In this document: piece by piece, positions 42,273-50,550 of the stretch | How the letters are laid out: each line of letters opens with the position of its first letter | Position numbering within the stretch: position 1 is the stretch's first letter | From: Candidatus Fraserbacteria bacterium | GTDB taxonomy: Bacteria; Bipolaricaulota; Bipolaricaulia; RBG-16-55-9; JAJCYT01 | Assembly: GCA_029262795.1 (NCBI GenBank) | Contig: JAJCYT010000010.1 | Location: 1-64,000, forward strand | Direction of reading: 5' to 3' | DNA length: 64,000 nt | Notes under the pieces: generated by a model | Database searches by the model: none | Told to the model about the DNA's origin: nothing | The model's input: only the letters and a program-made list of their open reading frames with translations | Translations under genes and position numbers: made by a program

Positions 42273-43180
42273 AAACATTGATAGGATTTGTCGTCATTGT
42301 GGTGTTGCTGGCGATTTCGTTTAATTTATTAACGTTTTCTGTAGACGAAACTCAGGTGGCTGTGGTATTGGAGTTTGGGGAAGTCAAGCAGGTGATCAAG
42401 GAACCCGGCCTACATTTCAAAGTTCCTTTTATTCAAGCTGTATCCTATTTTGATTCCCGCCTTCAGGTTTACGATGTGCAGCCTCGAGAGATCATCATTT
42501 CTGACCCTGTGGTGGAACAGCTCCGTTTGTTGATCGACAATTACGCGCTGTGGCGAGTGAACGATCCTCAAACATTTATTGAGTCCGTTCGTGGTAATTT
42601 CAATGCAGCGCAGTCAAGACTGGATGATTTGGTGTTTTCTAACGTCCGCAATGTGCTTGCTGGCCAAACGTTGGAACAAATTGTATCAACCAACCGCGAA
42701 GAATACATTCAAACATTCACTGATCGCTCAGCGTTAGAAGCTAAAACCTTGGGTGTGGAAATCGTGGATGTCCGCCTGAAACGGACAGATTTGCCGGATA
42801 CCATCAAAGAGGACGTTTATCGTTTGATGCGTGCAGATCGCCAGCAGGCGGCCACCGAACTTCGTGCCGAAGGCGAAAAGCGCTCCAGAGAAGTTCGCTC
42901 GGAAGCCGATAAACAGGTGACCATTATTCTGGCCAATGCTCAAAGAGAAGCACAGGAGTTGCGAGGTCAAGGCGATGCTGAAGCCCTGCGCGTTTATGCG
43001 AATTCCTACAGTGCCAATCCAGAATTTTATGGTTTCTGGCGAACGCTGGAATCGTATAAATCCACCTTTAATCAACAAGGGACTGGCACATTGGTCATGT
43101 CCACTGATTCTGAATATCTCCAACTGTTAGACATTAAAGCGTTGGAAGAGTTGATGAAAACTGTTGGACAAGGCAACTAA
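42269..43180 (+). CDS. hflC: HflC-like stomatin/prohibitin family membrane protein
   Basis: 303 residues. Partner of HflK in the FtsH-associated complex. It has an N-terminal membrane helix (LIGFVVIVVLLAISFNLL), then the band-7 domain (DETQVAVVLEFGEVKQVIKE, PGLHFKVPFIQAV), the HflC-typical segment EIVDVRLKRTDLPDTIKEDVY, a coiled tail rich in Arg/Glu (EGEKRSREVRSEADKQ), and the C-terminal NPEFYGFWRTLESYKSTF. GTG start overlapping the hflK stop by four bases implies coupled translation. A strong terminator follows 13 bases after the stop. Confidence 0.95.
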   Translation: MKTLIGFVVIVVLLAISFNLLTFSVDETQVAVVLEFGEVKQVIKEPGLHFKVPFIQAVSYFDSRLQVYDVQPREIIISDPVVEQLRLLIDNYALWRVNDPQTFIESVRGNFNAAQSRLDDLVFSNVRNVLAGQTLEQIVSTNREEYIQTFTDRSALEAKTLGVEIVDVRLKRTDLPDTIKEDVYRLMRADRQQAATELRAEGEKRSREVRSEADKQVTIILANAQREAQELRGQGDAEALRVYANSYSANPEFYGFWRTLESYKSTFNQQGTGTLVMSTDSEYLQLLDIKALEELMKTVGQGN

Positions 43181-43193
43181 ATTTTTAAATTCA

Positions 43194-43243
43194 CAGGGTG
43201 ATGCCAGCCTTTAGAAGCTGGCATCACCCTGTTTCTCTTTTAT
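43194..43243 (+). terminator. Strong terminator between hflC and mocA
   Basis: 15 bp stem CAGGGTGATGCCAGC / GCTGGCATCACCCTG with an eight-base loop (43194-43231), then TTTCTCTTTTATT. It ends directly at the mocA start codon (43245). Confidence 0.92.
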
Positions 43244-43244
43244 T

Positions 43245-43841
43245 GTGATACCAGGAATTATCCTCGCTGCAGGAGAAAGTCGCCGCTTCTTGCCTCAGCA
43301 CAAATTACTTCAACCTTTCAAACAACAAACCATTCTCTATCACAGCGTCAAGGCTTCGTTGGATTCAGATTTACAACAAATTCTGCTGATTGTTGGTCAT
43401 CGAAACGAGGAAATTATTCAGGCCGTAAGCGAGCTACAAACACATCCAAAACTCCAGATCATTTTTAATGAGGATTGGGCCACAGGGCGCGCGTCATCTT
43501 TACGTATCGGGATAGAAAACTTACCCAATTGCAACGGCGTGTTGGTTTATCCTGGCGATATGCCCCTGATCACCAACTCATTAATTAACGATCTGATTCA
43601 AACTTTTGATTCTGGTGAGGCTTGTTTTCCAGTGTATAATCAGCGCAAGGGGCATCCTGTTGTGTTTCCCAAGGAATGGTTTTCGGATTTAAAAGCATTA
43701 CAGGGTGACCAAAGTGCGCTCGGTTTAATAAAAGCCCATTGGGAAAACGCAACCAAGTTGGAGCGAACAGATATTGAAACTCAACTCAATGTCAACACGC
43801 CCAAAGATTACGAAACATTACAGGGCCAAAGGGAGTTTTAA
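43245..43841 (+). CDS. mocA: MocA/MobA-like nucleotidyltransferase, probable molybdenum cofactor cytidylyltransferase
   Basis: 198 residues of the NTP transferase-like fold: IILAAGESRRFLPQHKLLQPF (nucleotide loop with G-x-S-x-R and K), VGHRNEEIIQ, WATGRASSLRIGIE, and the metal motif YPGDMPLI. MocA adds CMP to molybdopterin for xanthine-dehydrogenase-type hydroxylases, and the xdhC and yqeB genes next to it support that reading. The GTG at 43245 has no SD and directly follows the hflC terminator, so how it is expressed is unclear: readthrough, or an undetected promoter. It overlaps xdhC by one base. Confidence 0.87.
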   Translation: MIPGIILAAGESRRFLPQHKLLQPFKQQTILYHSVKASLDSDLQQILLIVGHRNEEIIQAVSELQTHPKLQIIFNEDWATGRASSLRIGIENLPNCNGVLVYPGDMPLITNSLINDLIQTFDSGEACFPVYNQRKGHPVVFPKEWFSDLKALQGDQSALGLIKAHWENATKLERTDIETQLNVNTPKDYETLQGQREF

Positions 43842-44923
43842 TGCCATTGGCAGAACACCAATTTTACCATCGTGTGGTTGAGCTGCTTGAACAGAATCAG
43901 ACATTCAAAATCTGTCGGGTGGTTCATGCCGTTGGTTCTGCACCTCGAAATGCGGGGGCGCAGATGCTGGTGTTTCCTGATGGCAATATTGAATTCACCC
44001 TGGGCGGTGGTGCGATTGAGGGACGCGTCATTCGTGAAGCCGCGCTTTCCATGCAACAATCGGAATCGATGTTGCGAGAATATCACTTGGGCGATTTAGG
44101 CATGCACTGCGGCGGCATCATGCAAGTGATGTTTGAATCTGCTCAGCAAAAAGATTTAGGGTTTTATCAATTGGCATCAGGTTTATTGGAGCAACGTCAA
44201 TCATTTGTTGTTGCATATGATCTGATTGAGCATCAAGCGAATCCGGCAAAGGCTCTTTTCTCCGAATCTGAAGTTTTGTTTGGTGAAGAAAATTTTTATA
44301 AAAAAGCAAAACCAACCGCTGATGCATTGTGGAAATCTGAAAAGGTTTACACGCAGCAGGCAGATTATTTTGTGCATCAAATCTTTCCATCTTTGAGATT
44401 GTTAATCTTTGGCGCGGGGCATGTGGGTGCAAAACTGGCTGAGGTGGCTTCGGCATCGGGTGTTTTTACCGTCGATATTGTGGATGATCGCCCGGAATTT
44501 GCAGACGCAAAAAAGCTCCCCTTTTGTGAAAAAGTGATTGTCGCGAATCACAACTACGAAAAGGCATTGCCCTTGCCAGATGAACGAACCTTTGCAGCAG
44601 TCATCACACGCTGCCACGATACCGATAAAGTGGTGTTAAAAACGCTGTTGGATTCCGACAGACCTTTTGCGTATCTGGGCATGATCGGCAGTGTGCCCAA
44701 GCGTGCCCAATTGTTCAAAATTCTTAAAGATGAAGGCGTTTTGGCATCAAAACTGGAACAGGTGGTCACCCCGATGGGATTGCCCATTGGCGGCAAAGAA
44801 CCTGGGGAAATCGCCATCAGCATGTTGGCCGAAATGATTGAACGAAAAAACCAGCTTGACGGCACCCTTGAAGGAGGCATTGTCCGATGGAAACGCAAAC
44901 AGCAGGCGCAGCTCAACGCGTAG
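43841..44923 (+). CDS. xdhC: XdhC/CoxF family molybdenum hydroxylase maturation protein
   Basis: 360 residues. XdhC-type chaperones insert the sulfurated molybdenum cofactor into xanthine dehydrogenase-like enzymes. The N-terminal XdhC domain has VVHAVGSAPRNAGAQMLVF and GGGAIEGRVIREA and the Cys-Gly-Gly of MHCGGIMQV. The C-terminal Rossmann domain has LLIFGAGHVGAKLAEVA, VVDDRPEFADA-like IVDDRPEF, and LGMIGSVPKRAQLFK. It overlaps mocA by one base and yqeB by 37 bases. The hydroxylase itself is not in the window, so the client must be encoded elsewhere. Confidence 0.92.
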   Translation: MPLAEHQFYHRVVELLEQNQTFKICRVVHAVGSAPRNAGAQMLVFPDGNIEFTLGGGAIEGRVIREAALSMQQSESMLREYHLGDLGMHCGGIMQVMFESAQQKDLGFYQLASGLLEQRQSFVVAYDLIEHQANPAKALFSESEVLFGEENFYKKAKPTADALWKSEKVYTQQADYFVHQIFPSLRLLIFGAGHVGAKLAEVASASGVFTVDIVDDRPEFADAKKLPFCEKVIVANHNYEKALPLPDERTFAAVITRCHDTDKVVLKTLLDSDRPFAYLGMIGSVPKRAQLFKILKDEGVLASKLEQVVTPMGLPIGGKEPGEIAISMLAEMIERKNQLDGTLEGGIVRWKRKQQAQLNA

Positions 44924-45762
44924 ATGACTTATTTTCAAACTTGTGGGTGGTCGTTCGTGGTGGAGGCGACTTGGCCTCTGGTGCCATTCAACGATTGCGT
45001 TGGGCGGGGTTTCCCGTGGTGGTGACTGAACTGCCGCAGCCTTTGGTGGTTCGACGTCTGGTTTCCTTTTCCAATGCCGTTTTTGAACAGGATTTCGCCA
45101 TTGAGAAAACACCCACCAAATTAGTAAATTCTGCATCTGAAGCTCAAGCCTACATTCAAAACAATCCTGAAGGTGTGCCTGTGATCGTTGACCCGGAAGG
45201 AAAAATTTTGGACGACATCAACCCTGCTATTTTAATTGATGGTCGCATGGCCAAAACACCTTTGGACACGCACATTGATCAAGCCCCTATGGTCATTGCC
45301 ATTGGCCCTGGTCTTGAAGCGGGGGTTCATGCCGATGCTGTCATTGAAACCAAAGGGGGCAGCCAGTGTGGGCGAGTTTTTTTTACAGGGGGGCCGATTC
45401 CCGATGATGGCACCCCTTGCAACAGTTCCGGCTTCCGCCACGAAAGAGTGATTCGAGCACCTGCATCGGGTGTGTTTGAAGGCCAAAAAAATATTGAGGA
45501 TATGGTTGAAGCGGGTGAAGTGGTCGGCCATATTCAAACGTCAGAGGGTAAAGTGCCTGTGAAAACAGAAATTTCCGGCGTGCTACGCGGTCTTTTATAT
45601 AGTGGCATAAAAATCCCTGAAGGCATGAAGCTTGGAGACATCGACCATCGTGGTGAATCATCGGATTGTTGCCGCGTGAGCGAGAAAGCAGATTCTATCG
45701 CCGCAGGGGTATTGGAAGCCATTATGAAACTTGGCATCCAAAAAGGAATGTTTAGTCGATGA
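44887..45762 (+). CDS. yqeB: YqeB-type selenium-dependent molybdenum hydroxylase maturation protein
   Basis: 291 residues of the EF2563/YqeB family. Family marks are WVVVRGGGDLASGAIQRLRWAGF near the N-terminus, PAILIDGRMAKTP, MVIAIGPGLEAG, HADAVIETKGG and a biotinyl/lipoyl-like C-terminal part (IRAPASGVFEG, GEVVGHIQ, VLRGLLYSGIKIPEGMKLGDIDHR). Genes of this family occur with selenium-dependent molybdenum hydroxylases and are used as markers of that system, but their exact reaction is not settled. The start overlaps xdhC by 37 bases, and the stop overlaps the FAH gene by four (ATGA). No selenium gene is seen in the window. Confidence 0.86.
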   Translation: METQTAGAAQRVDDLFSNLWVVVRGGGDLASGAIQRLRWAGFPVVVTELPQPLVVRRLVSFSNAVFEQDFAIEKTPTKLVNSASEAQAYIQNNPEGVPVIVDPEGKILDDINPAILIDGRMAKTPLDTHIDQAPMVIAIGPGLEAGVHADAVIETKGGSQCGRVFFTGGPIPDDGTPCNSSGFRHERVIRAPASGVFEGQKNIEDMVEAGEVVGHIQTSEGKVPVKTEISGVLRGLLYSGIKIPEGMKLGDIDHRGESSDCCRVSEKADSIAAGVLEAIMKLGIQKGMFSR

Positions 45763-46490
45763 TGAAATATGCGCGATTCCGAAACAACGAAAACAATCAC
45801 ATTCATTTTGGCACCTTTCATGAAGATCATGTGAAAACTGAAGAAGGTCAATCGTTCGAACTGAATGACATAAAACTGCTTACCCCAGTGTCCCCTGGCA
45901 AGATCATTTGTGTGGGCAAAAACTACGCCGACCATGCTTCGGAAATGGGCGGCGATGTGCCGGAACATCCCTTATTGTTCTTCAAACCGCCTTCAGCACT
46001 GAATCACCCTGGTGATCCTATCCATTTGCCGGAAGCATCCAGGGTGGATTATGAGGGCGAAATTGCGGTGGTCATCAACGGCACGTGTAAAAATGTGGCT
46101 GAACCAGAAGCTGACGCTGTCATCTGGGGCTACACCTGTTTCAATGATGTTTCCAATCGAGATGCACAAAAATGGGAAGGAAACTGGGTACGTGCAAAAG
46201 GGTTTGACACGTCTGGTTGTTTAGGGCCCGTACTTGTTACCCCCGATGAATTGCCCGATGTGTTGGAAGTTACCACTCGTCTCAATGGAGAAATCAAACA
46301 GCAGGGAAACACTTCTCAGTTGGCGTTTTCCATTCCTCATCTAATTGCTGTGATTTCAACTGTCATGACATTGGAGCGCGGCGATGTCATTGCCACGGGA
46401 ACCCCTGCGGGTGTAGGTCCACTAACATCTGATGATGTGGTGGAAATAGAAGTTTTCGGTATTGGTGTGCTTAAAAACCCTGTTGTCTAG
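45759..46490 (+). CDS. Fumarylacetoacetate hydrolase (FAH)-family protein
   Basis: 243 residues, the short FAHD1-like class, which cleaves or decarboxylates acylpyruvates, oxaloacetate or related 2-keto acids. Core motifs: KIICVGKNYADHASEMG, LLFFKPPSALNHPGDPI, the metal-binding VDYEGEIAVVI, GYTCFNDVSNRDAQ, WVRAKGFDTSGCLGP and VIATGTPAGVGPL. It starts within the yqeB stop (ATGA overlap) and so is cotranslated with the molybdenum-hydroxylase maturation genes. That suggests it may act in the same degradative pathway as the missing hydroxylase, for example purine or aromatic catabolism; this is inference. Confidence 0.93.
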   Translation: MMKYARFRNNENNHIHFGTFHEDHVKTEEGQSFELNDIKLLTPVSPGKIICVGKNYADHASEMGGDVPEHPLLFFKPPSALNHPGDPIHLPEASRVDYEGEIAVVINGTCKNVAEPEADAVIWGYTCFNDVSNRDAQKWEGNWVRAKGFDTSGCLGPVLVTPDELPDVLEVTTRLNGEIKQQGNTSQLAFSIPHLIAVISTVMTLERGDVIATGTPAGVGPLTSDDVVEIEVFGIGVLKNPVV

Positions 46491-46530
46491 GCCCATTCAT
46501 ATTTAGGGAGAAATGTGATTAAGTCTGGTG

Positions 46531-46560
46531 TTGAGGCCCATGGCATCATTGCGGGATAAT
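46531..46560 (+). promoter_or_regulatory. Possible rpmB promoter
   Basis: TTGAGG (46531-46536), 18 nt spacer, GATAAT (46555-46560), 60 bases before the rpmB start. Confidence 0.45.
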
Positions 46561-46620
46561 GCAGTTGAAATAAGAGGCGAAATCTGGTAAAAAGTGGTCT
46601 GCTTTTAAAAGGAGACAAAG

Positions 46621-46884
46621 ATGTCTGTTAAACGAAAACCAAAAGGTAAGATTTGCAGGCTAACGGGCAAGCGCCCTAATGCGGCCAATCGCGTGACCTT
46701 TTCTGCGCAAAAGAACCGCCGCTGGCAGCGTCCAAACATCCAGCGAAAGAAAGTGTTTGTGCCAGAATTGAACCGCCACGTCCGCATCCGCATGTCGACG
46801 CGTGCCATTCGCACCATCGACAAAATTGGCCTGATGCCTTTCATGAAAAAACAGGGCTTACAACTCAAAGACGTAGTGGGTTAA
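46621..46884 (+). CDS. rpmB: 50S ribosomal protein L28
   Basis: 87 residues, highly basic. Late-assembling large-subunit protein. The N-terminal KICRLTGKRPNAANRVTFSAQKNRRWQRPN and the VRIRMSTRAIRTIDKIG segment are characteristic. It has the cysteine-poor (zinc-free) form. AAAGGAGA precedes the ATG. It is a single gene with its own likely promoter and terminator; rpmG is not next to it, unlike in enterobacteria. Confidence 0.96.
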   Translation: MSVKRKPKGKICRLTGKRPNAANRVTFSAQKNRRWQRPNIQRKKVFVPELNRHVRIRMSTRAIRTIDKIGLMPFMKKQGLQLKDVVG

Positions 46885-46924
46885 ATAAGCCATTTGATCA
46901 ACTTTACATTTAAATTAGAATCGC

Positions 46925-46977
46925 AAACACTTCTATGGTGAATTTTTTAACCATAGAAGTGTTTCTGGTTTTTTCTG
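46925..46977 (+). terminator. rpmB terminator
   Basis: 15 bp stem AAACACTTCTATGGT / ACCATAGAAGTGTTT (46925-46964), then CTGG and a six-T run. Confidence 0.92.
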
Positions 46978-46998
46978 AACTTTAAAAAAGGGTGCTTC

Positions 46999-47514
46999 AT
47001 GTCACCATCCCCCCCAGAACAACACAAAGCGTTTGCCAGTGAAAAGGGCCCCGTCTCTCTGGCTTTGGTCACTGTCAGTGACAGCCGACAACCAGACACC
47101 GATGACAATCGCTTTTACATGGAAACACAGGTTTCTCAGGCAGGTCATCAATTGGTCGGCTACCACCTGATTAAAGATGAGCCAGATCAAGTGATTAAGG
47201 TATTGGATCTGTTGGCGGTGGGTGAGGCCCAAATCATCATTTTCAACGGAGGCACAGGCATTTCTCGCCGTGATACCACTTATGATGCCCTAAGCAGCAA
47301 ACTTGAGAAAACCTTGCCGGGATTTGGTGAGCTGTTTCGCAAGTTGAGTTATGAGGAGATTGGTTCTGCAGCCATGATGTCACGTGCCACCGCAGGGGTT
47401 TATCGAAACAAAATCATCATTTCCACCCCAGGTTCTCCCGCCGCCTTACGTCTGGCCTGGGAAAAACTCATAGAGCCCGAACTTACCCATCTGGCCTGGG
47501 AAGTGGTGCGTTAA
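46999..47514 (+). CDS. moaB: Molybdenum cofactor biosynthesis protein MoaB/MogA family
   Basis: 171 residues. The fold adenylates molybdopterin before molybdenum insertion. Motifs: SLALVTVSDSRQPDTDDN, the substrate loop IIFNGGTGISRRDTTYDAL, FRKLSYEEIGSAAMMSRATAG and the IIISTPGSPAALRLAWEKLI end. Typical size. It lies a few genes after mocA-xdhC-yqeB, separated by rpmB, so the region has two groups of molybdenum cofactor genes in the same direction. The first ten residues are Pro-rich and not family-like; the start (ATG 46999) has only a weak AAAAAGGG RBS. Confidence 0.92.
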   Translation: MSPSPPEQHKAFASEKGPVSLALVTVSDSRQPDTDDNRFYMETQVSQAGHQLVGYHLIKDEPDQVIKVLDLLAVGEAQIIIFNGGTGISRRDTTYDALSSKLEKTLPGFGELFRKLSYEEIGSAAMMSRATAGVYRNKIIISTPGSPAALRLAWEKLIEPELTHLAWEVVR

Positions 47515-47521
47515 AGGCACA

Positions 47522-49309
47522 CTACTTTTGCTGGATGAAGTGATTAAGTTCCACCTTCATCCAACGTCGAACTGAGTTAATCAGAAAGATTTCACCACAT
47601 TCCCAAAGTTCGTCCACTTTGATCGTTCGCTCTTGAATCATTCCTTCTTCAAGTAATTGTTCACGATAAGTGCCTGCCAGCAGCCCACTCGTCACAGAGG
47701 GCGTAAACAGTCCGTCGTCGAATTGGCAAACAAGATTAGCCTTTGTGGATTCGGTCAGAAGTCCTTGTTCATTCCACAGCAATACGTCATCACAATTTGG
47801 TTGGGAATTTATAGCAGCATCGTACACACCACGATGGGTGGTTTTGTGGTATAAAAAAACATCACTTGAGTCAACAGGCTGTTCAGCCAACTTAACGTTT
47901 AACGTATCGGGCAAAGGGATTTTTGAAATGGGAATGGCTTCGATGCTGATGACACCTGCCTGACTTAATTGCACCCGAACTTTTTGAGATTCATTGCCCG
48001 CATTTTTCTCGAACTGCATGAGTTTGTGGTTGAGCTTGATCGGATCAAAAGGAATATTAAAATATTCTGCCGAAGCCGTCATTCTATGAAGGTGTTTGTC
48101 CAATAAAAAATAGCCCGCGTCCGCTTCCCAAAGTATGGATTCCAACAGATCAAATATGGGCCTCTGTTTCATGAGCACATCGGCTTTGATCCGACATTCT
48201 TCATATTCTTCTTTTGAGTCCGAATCCCATACAATGCCCCCGCCGACACCATATTCCGCTTCACTCATTTTTTTATTGACCACCACTGTGCGGATGGCCA
48301 CATTAAATTGAGCCTCGCGATTTGGCGCAATATATCCCACGGAGCCCGTATAAACGCCGCGAGGTGACTTTTCCAATTCGCTGATGATGTTCATCGTGCT
48401 GGCTTTGGGCGCTCCTGTGATAGATGCACAGGGAAAAAGGGCTGATAAAATCCCGACCACCGAAGCCTTGGTTTCTGAGGTGACGGTGGAAGTCATTTGT
48501 AATACGCTTGGATAGCGCTCTATCTTATATAAGTCTGACACCTTGACCGTTCCCACTTCGGCCACTTTGCCCATATCGTTGCGCAGCATGTCGACAATCA
48601 TCACATTTTCAGCCAAATTCTTTTTAGAATGTTTGAGCCAATCTGCAAGAGCCGCATCATCATCCAGTGTTTTCCCACGAGGTGCGGTTCCCTTCATAGG
48701 TCTGGAAACCAGCGTTTCGCCAGAGAGTCTAAAGAAAAGCTCCGGTGATACTGAACAGATGGCCAGATCTTCCATTTCAACATAAGCTGAAAATCCACCG
48801 TTTTGGGCTGCAACCAACCTCAGAAACAATTGCCAAGGGTCTCCTGAAAATGCTGAACGTAGACGAAAAGTATAGTTGACTTGATAGGTATTTCCTTCAG
48901 CAATATGGGTTTTAATGTTTGAAATTATTTCAAAATATTCCGCCTCGTCAACGTCAGATTCCCACTCATTGAGGCTGATGCTATCCTCTGCATTGGGCAA
49001 GATCATTGTTTCAGCATATTCATAAAGTCCAAACCAAAGTAGAGGTGTATTCACCTGTCGCATTTTCACTTTGAGTGCTGCATCAAACCCTGGTGCAGAC
49101 TCATAAGATAAAAACCCTGCCGCATGAAGATTATGCTCATTGACGGCATCCTCAACTTTTTTCAGCGAAGACAACACTGATTCGTGCTCAAATGCCTGAA
49201 TCACCTCAACAGGATGTTGAAATTTGAACCATTTCGATTGCTCAGGGTCATGCAAGATCACCTGATTTGGTGTGGTGAAATGTTCATCCTGTGGATTTGA
49301 ACTGACCAT
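47522..49309 (-). CDS. pabBC: Aminodeoxychorismate synthase component I fused to aminodeoxychorismate lyase (PabB-PabC)
   Basis: About 595 residues. Makes 4-aminobenzoate for folate. Residues about 30-370 are chorismate-binding PabB: FLSYESAPGFDAAL, SPELFFRLSGETLVSRPMKG, IVDMLRNDMGKVAEVGTV, GAPKASTMNIISELE and GVGGGIVWDSDSKEEYEEC. The remainder is a class IV PLP lyase: HKTTHRGVYDAA with the catalytic Lys, LWNEQGLLTESTKANL, TPSVTSGLLAGTYREQLLEEG. This fusion is known in several phyla. The glutaminase partner PabA is not in the window. The start at 49309 is uncertain; a TTG at 49330 is also in frame. Convergent with moaB. Confidence 0.92.
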   Translation of the reverse strand: MVSSNPQDEHFTTPNQVILHDPEQSKWFKFQHPVEVIQAFEHESVLSSLKKVEDAVNEHNLHAAGFLSYESAPGFDAALKVKMRQVNTPLLWFGLYEYAETMILPNAEDSISLNEWESDVDEAEYFEIISNIKTHIAEGNTYQVNYTFRLRSAFSGDPWQLFLRLVAAQNGGFSAYVEMEDLAICSVSPELFFRLSGETLVSRPMKGTAPRGKTLDDDAALADWLKHSKKNLAENVMIVDMLRNDMGKVAEVGTVKVSDLYKIERYPSVLQMTSTVTSETKASVVGILSALFPCASITGAPKASTMNIISELEKSPRGVYTGSVGYIAPNREAQFNVAIRTVVVNKKMSEAEYGVGGGIVWDSDSKEEYEECRIKADVLMKQRPIFDLLESILWEADAGYFLLDKHLHRMTASAEYFNIPFDPIKLNHKLMQFEKNAGNESQKVRVQLSQAGVISIEAIPISKIPLPDTLNVKLAEQPVDSSDVFLYHKTTHRGVYDAAINSQPNCDDVLLWNEQGLLTESTKANLVCQFDDGLFTPSVTSGLLAGTYREQLLEEGMIQERTIKVDELWECGEIFLINSVRRWMKVELNHFIQQK

Positions 49310-49463
49310 GGAATTCCCAACCTTAATCAAAATTTATTGATCCTATATTGAACAAGCATAAATGGTACTGTTATAGAACATGCGGAGCCAGCTAAAACCT
49401 CATCCATTAATGAATTTACAGATTTTAAGAGGAAAATTTTCTGGTTACATTTCCATATGCATT

Positions 49464-49492
49464 TTGATATGCTTTGCTTGCCAAATTAAATT
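49464..49492 (+). promoter_or_regulatory. Possible promoter of the epimerase gene
   Basis: TTGATA (49464-49469), 17 nt spacer, TAAATT (49487-49492). Confidence 0.4.
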
Positions 49493-49532
49493 TCTTGTCA
49501 TTTTAACTTGAAGAATAAAGGTGATATTCAAT

Positions 49533-50537
49533 ATGGGTTCTGTTTTGGTCATTGGAGGGACGACGTTTTTTGGAAAAGCCATTGTGGAGCAATTGTTACA
49601 ACAGGGGCATCAGGTCACGGTGTTTAGCCGTGGACAGCAGCAGCCAGCGTTTTTTGATCAGGTCACTCACGTAAAAGGTGACCGAGGCCAAGCTGAAGAT
49701 TTTGGCCAGCTTGGCGGGCGTTCGTTTGATGCTGTAATTGACAACATCGCCTACACGGCGGTCGATGTTCGTCAGGCACTTGAGCTGTTTAAGGGCAACA
49801 TTGGCCGCTATATTTTTACCAGCAGTGCAGCCTCATATTACACCGCGACAATGACCATGCCTTCCAAAGAGCCCGACGTGGATTTTGGCTTCAAGCCACC
49901 CGAAGAAGAAAAAGACACCCCACTTTGGACGTACACCATGGGTAAAATTGATAGCGAACACACCCTGTTCGAGCAAACAGATATTCCTTTCACCATCATT
50001 CGCCCGCCTGTGGTGCTTGGCCCTGAAGATGTGACCCTGCGAGGGTATTTTTATTTCCAACGTCTGATGGATGGTAAACCGCTGTTAATCAACAATGGCG
50101 GCGTGCAGTCATTCAGATTGGCTTACTCGCATGATTTGGCCAAAGGCTACCTGCTCGCTATGAACAGCGATAAGGCAGCGGGGCAAGTGTACAACCTGGC
50201 TCAAGGTGAAGTGGTCACTCTTAAAAAGTTGATTGATCTGTCTGCAGAGGCACTCGATGTAAAACCGGAACTCGTAAGTGTTCCCACTGAAGTGTTCAAG
50301 CAAACAGAATTTGAATATCCAGAAACTTACGGCAACATGATCAACTTCATGCTGGACAACAGCAAAGCAGAATCTGAACTGGGCTACACCACCACATCGT
50401 TTAAAGATTGGTTGACCTCTACCGTTCATTGGTATCGAGATGAGTACCAGGGAAAAGACAGCGCTGGTTACGAACATCGAGATCGTGAAGTAAAATTTGC
50501 CAACTGGTTCCAACAGGCAACCAGCAAATGGGAATAA
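49533..50537 (+). CDS. NAD-dependent epimerase/dehydratase family protein (extended SDR)
   Basis: 334 residues. The N-terminal nucleotide loop SVLVIGGTTFFGKAIVEQLL is a G-x-x-G/F-x-G-type Rossmann motif. The central catalytic pair is Tyr and Lys in WTYTMGKIDSE, and IIRPPVVLGPED and RLAYSHDLAKGYLLAM follow. It resembles the atypical SDRs related to chloroplast CSP41 and plant reductase-like epimerases rather than named sugar epimerases, so the substrate is unknown. The ATG at 49533 follows AAAGGTG; four upstream codons are open. A single gene, convergent with the amidase (13 bases between stops). Confidence 0.86.
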   Translation: MGSVLVIGGTTFFGKAIVEQLLQQGHQVTVFSRGQQQPAFFDQVTHVKGDRGQAEDFGQLGGRSFDAVIDNIAYTAVDVRQALELFKGNIGRYIFTSSAASYYTATMTMPSKEPDVDFGFKPPEEEKDTPLWTYTMGKIDSEHTLFEQTDIPFTIIRPPVVLGPEDVTLRGYFYFQRLMDGKPLLINNGGVQSFRLAYSHDLAKGYLLAMNSDKAAGQVYNLAQGEVVTLKKLIDLSAEALDVKPELVSVPTEVFKQTEFEYPETYGNMINFMLDNSKAESELGYTTTSFKDWLTSTVHWYRDEYQGKDSAGYEHRDREVKFANWFQQATSKWE

Positions 50538-50550
50538 AGTTCATCTTTTT

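Noticed and set aside
44118-44456. Longer minus-strand frames within xdhC and neighbouring genes
   Set aside because: All are opposite well-supported genes with conserved motifs and show no independent start signals.
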